Positions 1-8,506 of a stretch of 64,000 nucleotides of DNA are shown in pieces. The notes beneath the pieces are model-generated. The model saw only the letters and a program-made list of their open reading frames with translations. It was not told where the DNA came from and ran no database searches. This stretch comes from Nocardiopsis sp. JB363 (lineage in GTDB: Bacteria > Actinomycetota > Actinomycetes > Streptosporangiales > Streptosporangiaceae). The DNA lies in assembly GCF_900143625.1 (NCBI RefSeq), contig NZ_FRFF01000021.1:1-64000 (forward strand), written 5' to 3'. Made by a program: the position numbers and the translations under genes. Each line of letters opens with the position of its first letter. Positions within the stretch are counted from its first letter, which is position 1.

Positions 1-195
1 CGCTCACCCAGCCCGCCCCCTCTGCACACCTTCGCGCGCTACCCGACCAACGCCCGATGTTCCGACAGCACCGGCCGGGACCGGGCACGCATCGGCCTGG
101 CTCTCCGCGTGGAAGCGCGCCCCGAACCGCACCCCGCACGCGGTTCACATCGTGTCCGCCAGCTTTCGCCGCCACGGCCCGCACGTTCCGGTGGC
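1..195. other. Window edge, no supported gene
   Basis: Downstream of comM on the minus strand. I see no reading frame with recognisable protein features. In many actinobacteria dprA follows comM. A minus-strand GTG at 7-5 preceded by a G-rich stretch could be its start just outside the window, but too little is present to claim it. Confidence 0.4.
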
Positions 196-1713
196 TCACC
201 AGGCGTGGCCGGCCCAGAGCGCGTACGCGTAGGCGGTCTCCTCCTCGCCTGGCCGGTCGCGACCGGCCAGGTCGGCGAGGGTCCAGGCGACCCTGAGGGC
301 ACGATCGACACCCCGGGCACTGATCTGCCCGCGGTCCATGGCCAGGCCCAACACCCGCAGGGCGGTGGGGGCCACCGGGAAGTCACGGCGCAGCCGGGCG
401 CCGGGGATCGCCGCGTTGGTGTTCCACGGGGTGTCGGCCAGCCGGACGCGGGCCCGCTCCCGGGCCGAGGCGACCCGTTCGGCCACCACCTCGGAGGACT
501 CCGCGAAACTCCGGTCGGCCAGCAGTTCGGCGCGGGCCACCGGTTGGAGCTCCACCTTCAGGTCGACCCGATCCAACAGGGGCCCGGAGATCCGGGAGAA
601 GTACCTCCTGCGCTCGCCCGCCGGGCAGGTGCACAGGTTGCCCGGTTTCGCGCAGGGGCAGGGGTTGGCGGCCATGACCAACTGGAATCGGGCGGGGAAG
701 GCGACGGTGGCGGAGGCCCGGGCGATGACCACCTCGCCGCGTTCGAGGGGTTCGCGCAGGGAGTCCAACACCCCGCGGCCGAACTGTGGCGCCTCGTCCA
801 CGAACAGGATGCCCCGATGTGCCTTGGACACCCAGCCCGGTCCGGGGTTGCCGTTACCGCCACCGATGATGGCGGCTCTGCTGGAGGTGTGGTGCGGTGC
901 CGCGAAGGGTGCTCGGGTGACCAGCGGGGCTCCGGGCGGGAGCAGGCCCGCCACCGAGTGGATGGCGGTGGCCTCCAGGGCCTCGTTCTGGTCGAGCGGG
1001 GGCAGCACCGTGGGCAGCCGTTCGGCCAAGAGGCTCTTCCCCGTCCCCGGAGGCCCGAGCATCATCAGGTTGTGTCCGCCCGCGGCGGCGATCTCCACCG
1101 CACGGCGGGCCACCGGCTGACCCAGCACGTCGGCCAGGTCCGGTCCGTGGTCCTCGACGTCGGTCCCGGTCTCCACCGGTTCGTCGGGCGGATCCGACCG
1201 CTCGCCGCGTAACCAGGAGCACACCCCGGCCAGGTCGGCGACGGCGGTCACCTCCACGTCGGGGACCAGTCGGGCCTCGGCGGCGTTGCCGCCGGCCACC
1301 ACGAACCGGGTGAACCCCTGCCCGGCGGCGGCGACCACCGCGGGCAGGACCCCGCGGACCGGGCGGGTACGTCCGTCCAGACCGAGTTCGGCGATGAGCA
1401 CGGTGCCGTCGAGCCGGTCCGGGGGTACCTCACCGGCGGCGACCAGTACCGCGCCGGCGATGGCCAGGTCGAACAGGCTGCCGGACTTGGGCAGGCTCGC
1501 CGGGGACAGGCTGATGGTGATCTGGCCACTGGGCCAGTTCTCGGAACTGTTGGCCACGGCGGCGCGGATGCGGTCCCTGGCCTCGCGCAGCGCCGCGTCG
1601 GGCAGGCCGACCAGGGTCACCCCGGGGTCGCCGCCGCCCAGATGGACCTCCACCTCGACGATGTGCCCCTGCACGCCCAGCAGGGAGACGCAGTGGGTAC
1701 GGGAGAGCGTCAT
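196..1713 (-). CDS. comM: YifB/ComM-family Mg-chelatase-like AAA+ ATPase
   Basis: A cytoplasmic AAA+ ATPase of the YifB/ComM family; in naturally competent bacteria ComM is a branch-migration helicase acting on incoming DNA. The N-terminal chelatase-like (ChlI) domain starts right at the ATG. Walker A GPPGTGKS lies at about residues 220-227, followed by a FVDEAP Walker B and a C-terminal chelatase-associated domain with CPC and CTCP cysteine motifs. About 505 residues is normal for the family. I chose the ATG at 1713 because it overlaps the yraN stop (ATGA), which implies translational coupling. Last gene of the ffh-to-comM minus-strand block. Confidence 0.95.
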   Translation of the reverse strand: MTLSRTHCVSLLGVQGHIVEVEVHLGGGDPGVTLVGLPDAALREARDRIRAAVANSSENWPSGQITISLSPASLPKSGSLFDLAIAGAVLVAAGEVPPDRLDGTVLIAELGLDGRTRPVRGVLPAVVAAAGQGFTRFVVAGGNAAEARLVPDVEVTAVADLAGVCSWLRGERSDPPDEPVETGTDVEDHGPDLADVLGQPVARRAVEIAAAGGHNLMMLGPPGTGKSLLAERLPTVLPPLDQNEALEATAIHSVAGLLPPGAPLVTRAPFAAPHHTSSRAAIIGGGNGNPGPGWVSKAHRGILFVDEAPQFGRGVLDSLREPLERGEVVIARASATVAFPARFQLVMAANPCPCAKPGNLCTCPAGERRRYFSRISGPLLDRVDLKVELQPVARAELLADRSFAESSEVVAERVASARERARVRLADTPWNTNAAIPGARLRRDFPVAPTALRVLGLAMDRGQISARGVDRALRVAWTLADLAGRDRPGEEETAYAYALWAGHAW

Positions 1714-2087
1714 CAGCGCAGCCCCCGTTCGTGCGACAGGAGCACCCGGCCCCGGTCGAACAGGACGCACACGCCGTCGACCCGGAGTGGGCCGGGTCGA
1801 CGGCGGTGTGTCAGGGCCCAGGAGCGCCCCAACGCCCGCAACCGGCGACGTTTGCGTTCGTCGATGGCCTCCAACGGGTGACCGTGGTGGAGGGAACCGC
1901 GGGTCTTGACCTCGGTGACCACCAGCACGGGCCCGTCCCGGGCCACGATGTCGATCTCCCCGGCACCGTTCGGAGCCCGCCAGTTACGGGCCAGGACACG
2001 CATCCCGGCCCGCTCCAGATACCGGGCGGCGAGCTCCTCACCGCTCCGGCCCAGTGTGTGCCGGTACTCGGCCCATTGTCGTCGCAA
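1713..2087 (-). CDS. yraN: YraN/UPF0102 family endonuclease-like protein
   Basis: Small UPF0102 protein with the restriction-endonuclease-like (PD-(D/E)xK) fold: GEIDIVARDG followed by VTEVKTR is the family core. Its precise role is unsettled; conserved linkage to comM and dprA suggests DNA processing. The frame has a GTG at 2096, but that codon is buried in a strong Shine-Dalgarno GGGAGGTG. The TTG at 2087 sits about 7 nt past the purine run, so I prefer TTG, which removes three residues. The stop overlaps the comM start by ATGA. Confidence 0.85.
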   Translation of the reverse strand: MRRQWAEYRHTLGRSGEELAARYLERAGMRVLARNWRAPNGAGEIDIVARDGPVLVVTEVKTRGSLHHGHPLEAIDERKRRRLRALGRSWALTHRRRPGPLRVDGVCVLFDRGRVLLSHERGLR

Positions 2088-2169
2088 AGCGACCACCTCC
2101 CGTTACCACGGTCGGTGATCGCGACGTCGCGCGCCAGAGGCGATTTCCCGCCTGTGGACAACTCCGGCC

Positions 2170-2502
2170 TCACTCGGCGGGAGGGGGCCCATCGGTCGGC
2201 GGCATCTCCAGGTCGGGCTTGGTGATCTCCTCGACGTTGACGTCCTTGAACGTCACCACGCGCACGTTGCGGACGAACCGGGCCGGCCGGTACATGTCCC
2301 AGACCCAGGCGTCCTCCATCACGACCTCGAAGTACATCTCCCCGTTCTCGGTGGAGCGGGGCTGTAGGTCCACGTGGTTGGTGAGGTAGAAGCGGCGCTC
2401 GGTCTCCACCACATAGCCGAAGAGACCGACCACGTCGCGGTACTCCCTATAGAGCTGCAGCTCCATCTCGGCCTCGTACTTCTCCAGGTCCTCTGAACTC
2501 AT
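2170..2502 (-). CDS. DUF2469 family protein
   Basis: A 110-residue protein of the actinobacterial DUF2469 family (same family as M. tuberculosis Rv2901c); the conserved start MSSEDLEKYEAEMELQLY is clear. Function unknown. No signal peptide or membrane segment; acidic with aromatic-rich beta stretches in the middle. The open frame runs upstream to 2643 without family resemblance, so I start at the ATG at 2502. In many actinobacteria rnhB separates it from lepB; here only a 248-bp gap does. Confidence 0.9.
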   Translation of the reverse strand: MSSEDLEKYEAEMELQLYREYRDVVGLFGYVVETERRFYLTNHVDLQPRSTENGEMYFEVVMEDAWVWDMYRPARFVRNVRVVTFKDVNVEEITKPDLEMPPTDGPPPAE

Positions 2503-2750
2503 CCGCTCGCTCGCTTTCGTCAGCACTCTCCGGTCGTGATGTGCCGGTTCTCCCACCGTGGACACCATCGCCACCCGACCTGTTCCCGTCGGGGTTGTGG
2601 GCCACGCGTTCGGAGAACGCCGATACGATCCCAGATCCATCATGCGTCACCGAACGCGCTTTTGCGCCCCGTCGAACGGAATTCCTTCGACTGTTCGGTC
2701 ACCCGGCCCTGTCCGAAGGTCCTCGAACGCCGAGGCGGTGGGGTCCGCCC

Positions 2751-3620
2751 CTACTCGGATTCGAACTTCTCGAAGCTCTCCGGGACACTGAGCGCACCGG
2801 CCTGGTCGAACGGCCAGATGATGACGAACGCCCGCCCCACCACGTGGTCGATCGGGACGGCGCCACCACCGGGGTTGTTCTGGTTGGCGCGCGAGTCGTG
2901 CGAGATGGCGCGGTGGTCGCCCATCAGCCACAGGTGGTCCTCGGGGACCTCGATGGGGCCGAACTCGGTGTGGCTCTCGACGCTGTCCGGGTAGAGGTAG
3001 GCCTCCTCGTCGAGGGGCTCGCCGTTGACCAGTAGACGGTTCTGGTCGTCACAGCACTCCACCGTGTCCCCCGGCAGGCCGATGACCCGCTTGATGTACT
3101 CCTTGCCGGTGGGCGCCGCGCCGAACTGCTGCTGCACCCAGGTGAACGCGCCGCTGACCGGGTTGGTGGGCTCGGGGATCTCCACGGTGTTCGGATCGTC
3201 CCATGACCCGTCGCCGTTGAAGACGATGACCTCGCCGCGCTCGATGTCCCGGATCTGGTAGACGACCTTGTTGACGAGGACCCGGTCTCCGACGAGCAGG
3301 GTGTTCTCCATCGATGTGGAGGGGATGAAGAACGCCTGCATCAACCAGGTTCTGATCACGAAGGCGAGCACCAGCGCGATCACGATCAGGATGGGCAGTT
3401 CCTTCCAGAACGACCCCTTCTTGGCACTGCTCTGGGACTTGCTCATCGCTGATTGCGCCCTCTCGTCCGACTCTTCGTCCTCGACCTCGGAGACACCACT
3501 GGCTCCCAGACCATTGTGGGTCTGGGAGCCAGTGGCGGAGCCGTGCTCCTCCGGGCCGGGCCGGGCGGAATCCTCGTCCTGGGCCCCGTCCGCGCCGAGG
3601 CCCTTCTCGTCTTCGTCCAT
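2751..3620 (-). CDS. lepB: Signal peptidase I
   Basis: Membrane serine protease that removes signal peptides from exported pre-proteins. An acidic N-terminal cytoplasmic region (about 70 residues) is followed by one membrane segment (about residues 75-94), then the catalytic serine in PSTSMEN (Ser103), the general-base lysine in KEYIKRVIGLPGD (Lys177) and the MGDHR-SHDSR box. Follows rplS on the same strand by 71 bp. The start is uncertain: ATG at 3620 fits the open frame, but a second ATG at 3446 (MSKSQ) lies just before the membrane segment, and a perfect 17-bp hairpin (3496-3535) sits between the two. Confidence 0.93.
   Translation of the reverse strand: MDEDEKGLGADGAQDEDSARPGPEEHGSATGSQTHNGLGASGVSEVEDEESDERAQSAMSKSQSSAKKGSFWKELPILIVIALVLAFVIRTWLMQAFFIPSTSMENTLLVGDRVLVNKVVYQIRDIERGEVIVFNGDGSWDDPNTVEIPEPTNPVSGAFTWVQQQFGAAPTGKEYIKRVIGLPGDTVECCDDQNRLLVNGEPLDEEAYLYPDSVESHTEFGPIEVPEDHLWLMGDHRAISHDSRANQNNPGGGAVPIDHVVGRAFVIIWPFDQAGALSVPESFEKFESE
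3496..3535. repeat. Perfect 17-bp inverted repeat inside the lepB N-terminal region
   Basis: Arms 3496-3512 and 3519-3535 are exact reverse complements with a 6-nt loop (3513-3518). On the lepB transcript this would form a very stable hairpin over about codons 29-42. There is no T-tract on either side, so it is not a classic terminator. Confidence 0.9.
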
Positions 3621-3691
3621 CGGCCGAAAGCCTATCCTGCCTCCCACCTGGGCGGCACGGTTCCGGCCGGATGTGGCGACGAGTCGCGGAA

Positions 3692-4051
3692 CTACTTGGT
3701 GACGGGCTCGCGGCGCTCGCGGATACGAGCGGCCTTGCCGCGCAGGTCGCGCAGGTAGTACAGCTTGGCGCGACGCACGCGACCGCGGGCGGCGACCTCG
3801 TACTTCTCGATGGCCGGGGTGTGGATCGGGAAGGTACGCTCCACGCCCACTCCGTAGCTCACCTTGCGGACGGTGAAGGTCTCGCGGCTGCCCGAGCCCT
3901 GCCGGCGGATCACGACACCCTTGAAGATCTGGACACGGGTGCGGGTACCCTCCGTCACGCGAACGTGGACGTTGAGGGTGTCACCCGGACGGAACTCCGG
4001 AACGTCGGTACGAAGCTGAGCCTTCTCAAGCTCCTGAATGGCGGTGTGCAT
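3692..4051 (-). CDS. rplS: 50S ribosomal protein L19
   Basis: Ribosomal protein L19, at the 30S-50S interface. The start [14 protein letters not shown] and the basic core ([32 protein letters not shown]) are diagnostic. The 119-residue length is normal. I chose the ATG at 4051, which has GAGG about 8 nt upstream; the in-frame ATG at 4066 lacks this. Usual position between trmD and lepB. Confidence 0.97.
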   Translation of the reverse strand: MHTAIQELEKAQLRTDVPEFRPGDTLNVHVRVTEGTRTRVQIFKGVVIRRQGSGSRETFTVRKVSYGVGVERTFPIHTPAIEKYEVAARGRVRRAKLYYLRDLRGKAARIRERREPVTK

Positions 4052-4337
4052 CTCGCGAATCCTCATCGATAGCGCGCCGCGTCCTGCCCCCCGGCTGTTC
4101 CGAGGAGGGGGTTCGCGGGCGAGGCCCTGTTGGGTCTGAACTGTGGAACCACCCGGTGACCGACACAGAGGCCGACGTCGTACCGCCGGCATGCGGATGC
4201 CTTGGGGTCACCGAGGGGGAACCCTCCCAGTTTGCCATATCCCATGCGGCCACTCGAACCATCCGGGGTGTGGCCTTGACGATCCTGTCGAGCGGACCCG
4301 TGCCGGCGCGTCCGATCGGGCCCCTCCGGCCCCCGTT

Positions 4338-5096
4338 TCAGGTCTGAGTCGTGTCCTCGGCGAGCACCTCGCGGTCACGCTTGTCGAGGCTCTCTTCGGG
4401 GGTCGCGGTGATCAGGTCGGGACGGTTGCGCGCCGTCTTGCGCAGCGCCTGGTCACGGCGCCAGCGGTCCACCGCGCCGTGGTTGCCGGACAGCAGTACC
4501 GGCGGGACCTCCTGATCGCGCCAGACGGACGGCTTGGTGTACACCGGCCCCTCCACCAGGTGTTCCATGCCGCCCGAGGCGAAGGAGTCCTGGACGTGGG
4601 ACTCGCGGTTGCCGAGTACGCCGGGCAGCAGCCGGGTGATGGCCTCCACGATGACCAGTGTCGCGGACTCGCCCCCGTTGAGGACGTAGTCGCCGATGCT
4701 GATCTCCTCGATCGGCATCCGACCGGCGGCGTCCACGGCCACTCGGGAGTCGATGCCCTCGTAGCGGCCGCAGCCGAACACCAGGTGCTCCTCACCGGCC
4801 AGACGCTCGGCGTCGGCCTGGGTGAAGGGCCGCCCGCTGGGGGTGGGCAGGATCAGCCTGGCGGGACGGTCCGCGACGACCTCGTCGAGCGCCTCTCCCC
4901 ACGGTTCCGGCTTCATCACCATGCCGGGACCGCCCCCGTAGGGGGTGTCGTCGACGGTGTTGTGCCGGTCGTGGGTCCAGGAACGCAGGTCGTGGACGCG
5001 CACGTCGAGAAGGCCCGCGGTACGCGCCTTGCCGATCAGGGACAGGTCCAAGGGGGCGAAGTAGTCGGGGAAGATGCTGATGATGTCGATGCGCAC
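4338..5096 (-). CDS. trmD: tRNA (guanine-N1)-methyltransferase
   Basis: Transfers methyl from S-adenosylmethionine to N1 of G37 in tRNAs reading CNN codons, preventing +1 frameshifting. The SPOUT trefoil-knot domain starts [13 protein letters not shown]. Motifs [32 protein letters not shown] and [11 protein letters not shown] form the cofactor knot. 252 residues, full length. Sits 45 bp after rimM, the usual rimM-trmD-rplS order. The C-terminal RNA-binding domain is intact. Confidence 0.97.
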   Translation of the reverse strand: MRIDIISIFPDYFAPLDLSLIGKARTAGLLDVRVHDLRSWTHDRHNTVDDTPYGGGPGMVMKPEPWGEALDEVVADRPARLILPTPSGRPFTQADAERLAGEEHLVFGCGRYEGIDSRVAVDAAGRMPIEEISIGDYVLNGGESATLVIVEAITRLLPGVLGNRESHVQDSFASGGMEHLVEGPVYTKPSVWRDQEVPPVLLSGNHGAVDRWRRDQALRKTARNRPDLITATPEESLDKRDREVLAEDTTQT

Positions 5097-5141
5097 GGCG
5101 TACTCGGTCTCGTTCGCTCGGCGACCGGGGGTTTCGGCCGC

Positions 5142-5660
5142 TCAGTCGTTGGTCTGGAGGTCGAGCAGGCCGGGCGGCGGGTCCAGCGTGATCCGCCCCG
5201 CGGCCACGTCCACCTCGGGGACGAGCGCGGCGACGAACGGCATGAGGACCTCGTGGCCGGCCTCGGCGGTGATCACCAGAACGTCCTGGGCGTAGTGGAG
5301 GATGTCGTCGACCCTGCCGACGGTCGTGCCGTCGGTGGTGACCGCGGTCATGCCGATGAGCTCGTGGTCGTGGAACTCGTCCGGATCGTCCAGGGGAGCG
5401 ATGTCCTCGGAGTCCACCAGGAGGGCGGTACCGCGCAGCGTCTCGGCGGTGTCGCGGTCGGCCATGCCCTTGAAACGGATGAGCAGCTTCCCGCTGTGTC
5501 GACGGATCGAGACGATGGTGAGCGGTCCCACCGACTCGGGGTCGGTGTTCAGGACGGCGCCCTCCACGAACCGGGCGTCGGGGTCATCGGTACGCACCTC
5601 GACGGCCACATCGCCGCGGATGCCGTGCGCGCGGCCGATCCGGCCCACCACGAGTCGCAT
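5142..5660 (-). CDS. rimM: 16S rRNA processing protein
   Basis: Assembly factor for the 30S head, binding ribosomal protein S19. An N-terminal RimM beta-barrel (MRLVVGRIGRAHGIRGDV) and C-terminal PRC-barrel (ELIGMTAVTTDG, LMPFVAALVPEVD) are both present; 172 residues. The ATG at 5660 is preceded by AAGGA. The frame extends upstream to 5756 but that part covers the terminator-like hairpins between khpA and rimM. Transcribed toward trmD. Confidence 0.96.
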   Translation of the reverse strand: MRLVVGRIGRAHGIRGDVAVEVRTDDPDARFVEGAVLNTDPESVGPLTIVSIRRHSGKLLIRFKGMADRDTAETLRGTALLVDSEDIAPLDDPDEFHDHELIGMTAVTTDGTTVGRVDDILHYAQDVLVITAEAGHEVLMPFVAALVPEVDVAAGRITLDPPPGLLDLQTND

Positions 5661-5744
5661 GAGTCCTTTTTCCTTCGATCGATACCGGCCCGGAGCTCGA
5701 CCGGGTGCCTCGGTGGCGGCCCGGAAGGCCCTGCGGGGAAAACC

Positions 5745-5777
5745 GTGCCCGGGCACCCCATGAGGTGTGCCCGGGCA
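5745..5777 (-). terminator. Hairpin between khpA and rimM (distal copy)
   Basis: Two copies of GTGCCCGGGCAC (5745-5756 and around 5766-5777) can pair with each other or fold alone. Together with the hairpin at 5785-5812 it forms a tandem stem array after khpA, possibly a partial terminator or processing site within the operon. Confidence 0.5.
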
Positions 5778-5784
5778 CAGGTGC

Positions 5785-5812
5785 GGGGCACCGACCTCGC
5801 GGTCGGTGCCCC
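5785..5812 (-). terminator. Hairpin directly after khpA
   Basis: Perfect 12-bp stem (5785-5796 with 5801-5812) and a TCGC tetraloop, 10 bp beyond the khpA stop. No T-tract, as is common in actinobacteria. It may attenuate transcription into rimM-trmD. Confidence 0.6.
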
Positions 5813-5822
5813 GGGAGGCGCG

Positions 5823-6065
5823 TCAGCGCACTTCGTGCAGGTCCAACAGGTCCACACGCACGTAACGACCACCGGCGAGCGCGCCGATGATGGTACGCAG
5901 CGCCTTGGCGGTGCGGCCGTTGCGGCCGATCACCTTGCCCAGGTCGTCAGGGTGGACCCGGACCTCCAGGACCTTGCCCTTGCGGAGCCGCTTGGCTCTC
6001 ACCTGGACGTCCTCGGAGTTCGCGACGATCCCCTTCACGAGGTGCTCAAGCGCCTCTTCCAGCAC
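5823..6065 (-). CDS. khpA: KH-domain RNA-binding protein KhpA
   Basis: 80-residue type-II KH protein. The GxxG-type loop is KVIGRNGRTAKALRTII, followed by VRVDLLDLHEV. KhpA proteins bind RNA globally, often with KhpB. GTG start at 6065, only 2 bp after the rpsP stop, so coupled with S16. Classic rpsP-khpA-rimM-trmD neighbourhood. Confidence 0.95.
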   Translation of the reverse strand: MLEEALEHLVKGIVANSEDVQVRAKRLRKGKVLEVRVHPDDLGKVIGRNGRTAKALRTIIGALAGGRYVRVDLLDLHEVR

Positions 6066-6067
6066 GA

Positions 6068-6523
6068 TCAGGCCTCGCCCTCGGACTTCTTCTCGGCCTC
6101 GGCGTTCTCAGCGGGCTTCTCGGCCGCCTTGTCCGCCTTCTTCTCGGCCTTCTTGGTCTTCTTCTCCTGGCCGGGGAGCACGAGCTCCTTCAGCGCGGCC
6201 TGGAAGGCGGCCTCCTGGGCCTCCGGGTCCTTGGCCTCGGCGACCTGGAGCGGAGCCGGGGGCTGCAGGCCCTTGAACTTCTGCCAGTCGCCGGTCTTGC
6301 GCAGGAGGACCTTCACCGCGTCGGACGGCTGAGCGCCGACGGACAGCCAGTACTGGACCCGCTCGGAGTCGAGCTCGATGAAGCTCGGGTGCTCCTTGGG
6401 GTGGTAGTGACCGATCTCCTCGATCGCCTTGCCGTCACGCTTGTTGCGGGCGTCGGCGACGATGACACGGTACTGGGGCGCGCGGATCTTGCCCAAGCGC
6501 TTGAGCTTCAGTTTGACAGCCAC
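6068..6523 (-). CDS. rpsP: 30S ribosomal protein S16
   Basis: The S16 core [33 protein letters not shown] and [15 protein letters not shown] is complete. A 60-70 residue tail rich in Lys, Ala and Glu follows, as in many actinobacterial S16 proteins. GTG start at 6523, preceded by GGGAGAAG about 9 nt away. The open frame upstream to 6601 has no family match. First gene of the cluster after the ffh terminator. Confidence 0.96.
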   Translation of the reverse strand: MAVKLKLKRLGKIRAPQYRVIVADARNKRDGKAIEEIGHYHPKEHPSFIELDSERVQYWLSVGAQPSDAVKVLLRKTGDWQKFKGLQPPAPLQVAEAKDPEAQEAAFQAALKELVLPGQEKKTKKAEKKADKAAEKPAENAEAEKKSEGEA

Positions 6524-6715
6524 TGGAGTGGTCTTCTCCCGTTTAACGGTGTTAGGCGCCGGACGGCGGACCACGTGGGGTTGTGGAACCCGTCGAGGCA
6601 AGACATGAGTGGCAGGCTAGTTAGAGGGCCGGCCCACCACCGTTAGTCGACTCCTCATTGTGCCAGACGCCGGCGAGTTCCTTGGCCAGGACACCGGTAC
6701 GAGTCCCATCACATT

Positions 6716-6757
6716 CGCGGACGCGGCCGCTCCCCCGGGGAAACGGCCGCGTCCGCG
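6716..6757 (-). terminator. Terminator of ffh
   Basis: Perfect 14-bp stem: 6716-6729 pairs with 6744-6757 around a 14-nt loop, immediately after the ffh stop codon (6762-6764). Confidence 0.75.
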
Positions 6758-6761
6758 TCGC

Positions 6762-8357
6762 TCACTTGTCGTCGTTCTTACCGAACTTGAAGTTCGACAG
6801 GTCCGGCATGTTCGAGCCGCCGAAGGCGGGCGGGAGGCTGGGCTGTTCACCGCCGCCACCGCCCAGACCCGGAGGCAGCTGCGGTGTCTGCGGGCCCTCC
6901 TCCTGCCGGCGCTGCCGTTCGGCGGCGCGGTCGGCCTCCTGCTGGCGTGCCTTCATCGGGTTGCCGCTGCGCTGCTTGCCCTTCTTCGGCTTCTTGCCCT
7001 TCTTGACCTTCTTGCCGCCGCCCCCCGGCATCCCGGGCATCCCCGGCATGCCGCCGCCGTTCTTCATCTTGCGCATCATCTTCTGCGCCTCGAAGAAGCG
7101 GGTGACCATGCCGTTGACGTCTCCGACCTGGGTGCCCGAACCGTTGGCGATACGCAGCCGGCGCGACCCGTTGATCATCTTGGGGTTGGAGCGCTCGGTC
7201 GGGGTCATCGACTGGATGATCGCCTGGATGCGGTCCAGGGACTTGTCATCGATGTTGTCGATCTGCTCGCGCATCTGCCCCATGCCGGGCATCATCCCGA
7301 GCAGGTTGCCGATGGGGCCGAGCTTGCGGACCATCTTCATCTGTTCGAGGAAGTCGTCAAGCGTGAAGTCCTCGTCCGAGGCCATGGTCGAGGCCATCTT
7401 CTCGACCTCGGCCTCGTCGAACGTGCGTTGCGCCTGTTCGATGAGGGTGAGGACATCGCCCATGTCCAGGATGCGCGAAGCCATCCGGTCCGGGTGGAAG
7501 AGGTCGAAGTCCTCCAGCTTCTCACCGGTGGACGCGAACATGATCGGGCGTCCGGTGAGGTGCCTGATGGACAGGGCCGCGCCACCGCGGGCGTCACCGT
7601 CGAGCTTGGTGAGCGCCACCGCGTCGTAGCCGACGCCGTCGAGGAAGGCCTGCGCGGTGTTGACCGCGTCCTGACCGATCATCGCGTCGACGACGAAGAT
7701 GATCTCGTCGGGCTCGACCGCGTCACGGATGTCCGCGGCCTGCTGCATCATCTCGGTGTCCACGCCGAGACGGCCGGCGGTGTCGATGACGACGACGTTG
7801 TGGTTGTTGCGCCGCGCGTGCTCGATCGACTCGCGGGCGACCTGCACCGGGTCACCGACGCCGTTGCCGGGTTCGGGGGCGAACACCGGGGTGCTCGCGC
7901 GCTCACCGACCACCTGAAGCTGCGTGACGGCGTTGGGGCGCTGGAGGTCGGCGGCGACCAGCAGCGGGGTGTTGCGGTCGTCCGACAGCCACTTGGCGAG
8001 CTTGCCCGCCAGGGTGGTCTTACCGGCGCCCTGCAGACCCGCGAGCATGATCACGGTGGGGGGCGTCTTCGCGAAGCGGACCTGCCGCGTCTCGCCACCG
8101 AGGATCTCGACGAGTTCCTCGTTGACGATCTTGATGACCTGTTGGGCGGGGTTCAGGGCCTTGGAGACCTCTTCGCCGCGGGCGCGCTCCTTGATCCGCG
8201 CGATGAACTCGCGGACCACGGGTAGTGCGACGTCCGCTTCGAGCAGCGCGAGACGGATCTCGCGCGCGGTCGCGTTGATGTCCTCTTCGGAGAGGCGCCC
8301 CTTGCCGCGCAGCGAGGAGAAGACCGATGTCAGCCGGTCGGAAAGCGTCTCGAACAC
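6762..8357 (-). CDS. ffh: Signal recognition particle protein Ffh
   Basis: SRP GTPase that binds signal sequences on nascent chains and docks with FtsY. N domain, then G domain with GLQGAGKTT, DTAGR and TKLDGDARGG, then the methionine-rich M domain (MMPGMGQM, KMINGSRRLRIANGSG). The C-terminal tail is rich in Gly, Pro, Met and Lys. 531 residues. GTG start at 8357; no strong Shine-Dalgarno is visible. Confidence 0.97.
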   Translation of the reverse strand: MFETLSDRLTSVFSSLRGKGRLSEEDINATAREIRLALLEADVALPVVREFIARIKERARGEEVSKALNPAQQVIKIVNEELVEILGGETRQVRFAKTPPTVIMLAGLQGAGKTTLAGKLAKWLSDDRNTPLLVAADLQRPNAVTQLQVVGERASTPVFAPEPGNGVGDPVQVARESIEHARRNNHNVVVIDTAGRLGVDTEMMQQAADIRDAVEPDEIIFVVDAMIGQDAVNTAQAFLDGVGYDAVALTKLDGDARGGAALSIRHLTGRPIMFASTGEKLEDFDLFHPDRMASRILDMGDVLTLIEQAQRTFDEAEVEKMASTMASDEDFTLDDFLEQMKMVRKLGPIGNLLGMMPGMGQMREQIDNIDDKSLDRIQAIIQSMTPTERSNPKMINGSRRLRIANGSGTQVGDVNGMVTRFFEAQKMMRKMKNGGGMPGMPGMPGGGGKKVKKGKKPKKGKQRSGNPMKARQQEADRAAERQRRQEEGPQTPQLPPGLGGGGGEQPSLPPAFGGSNMPDLSNFKFGKNDDK

Positions 8358-8456
8358 GAGTTCAGCCAGTCCTTCGTCTCGGGAGTGGTCTCCTAGCCTA
8401 CCCGCACGCCGTCACCTGGAGCGCTGTACGGGCGGGCTCGGCAGCCGGACACGGGG

Positions 8457-8492
8457 AGGGGCGGGAACCGAAGGCCCCCGCCCCGGTTCCCG
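8457..8492 (-). terminator. Hairpin downstream of the 8.5-9.7 kb lipoprotein gene
   Basis: CGGGAACC at 8462-8469 pairs with GGTTCCCG at 8485-8492; an alternative overlapping GC stem (GGGGCGGG with CCCGCCCC) is also possible. Confidence 0.55.
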
Positions 8493-8506
8493 GGAGACGT
8501 CGAGGG

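Noticed and set aside
4143-6332. 729-codon plus-strand frame opposite trmD-rimM-khpA-rpsP
   Set aside because: Antisense shadow; the minus-strand genes are unmistakable.
6660-8225. 521-codon frame opposite ffh
   Set aside because: Antisense to a conserved gene, with repetitive Val/Asp/Leu content typical of shadow frames.
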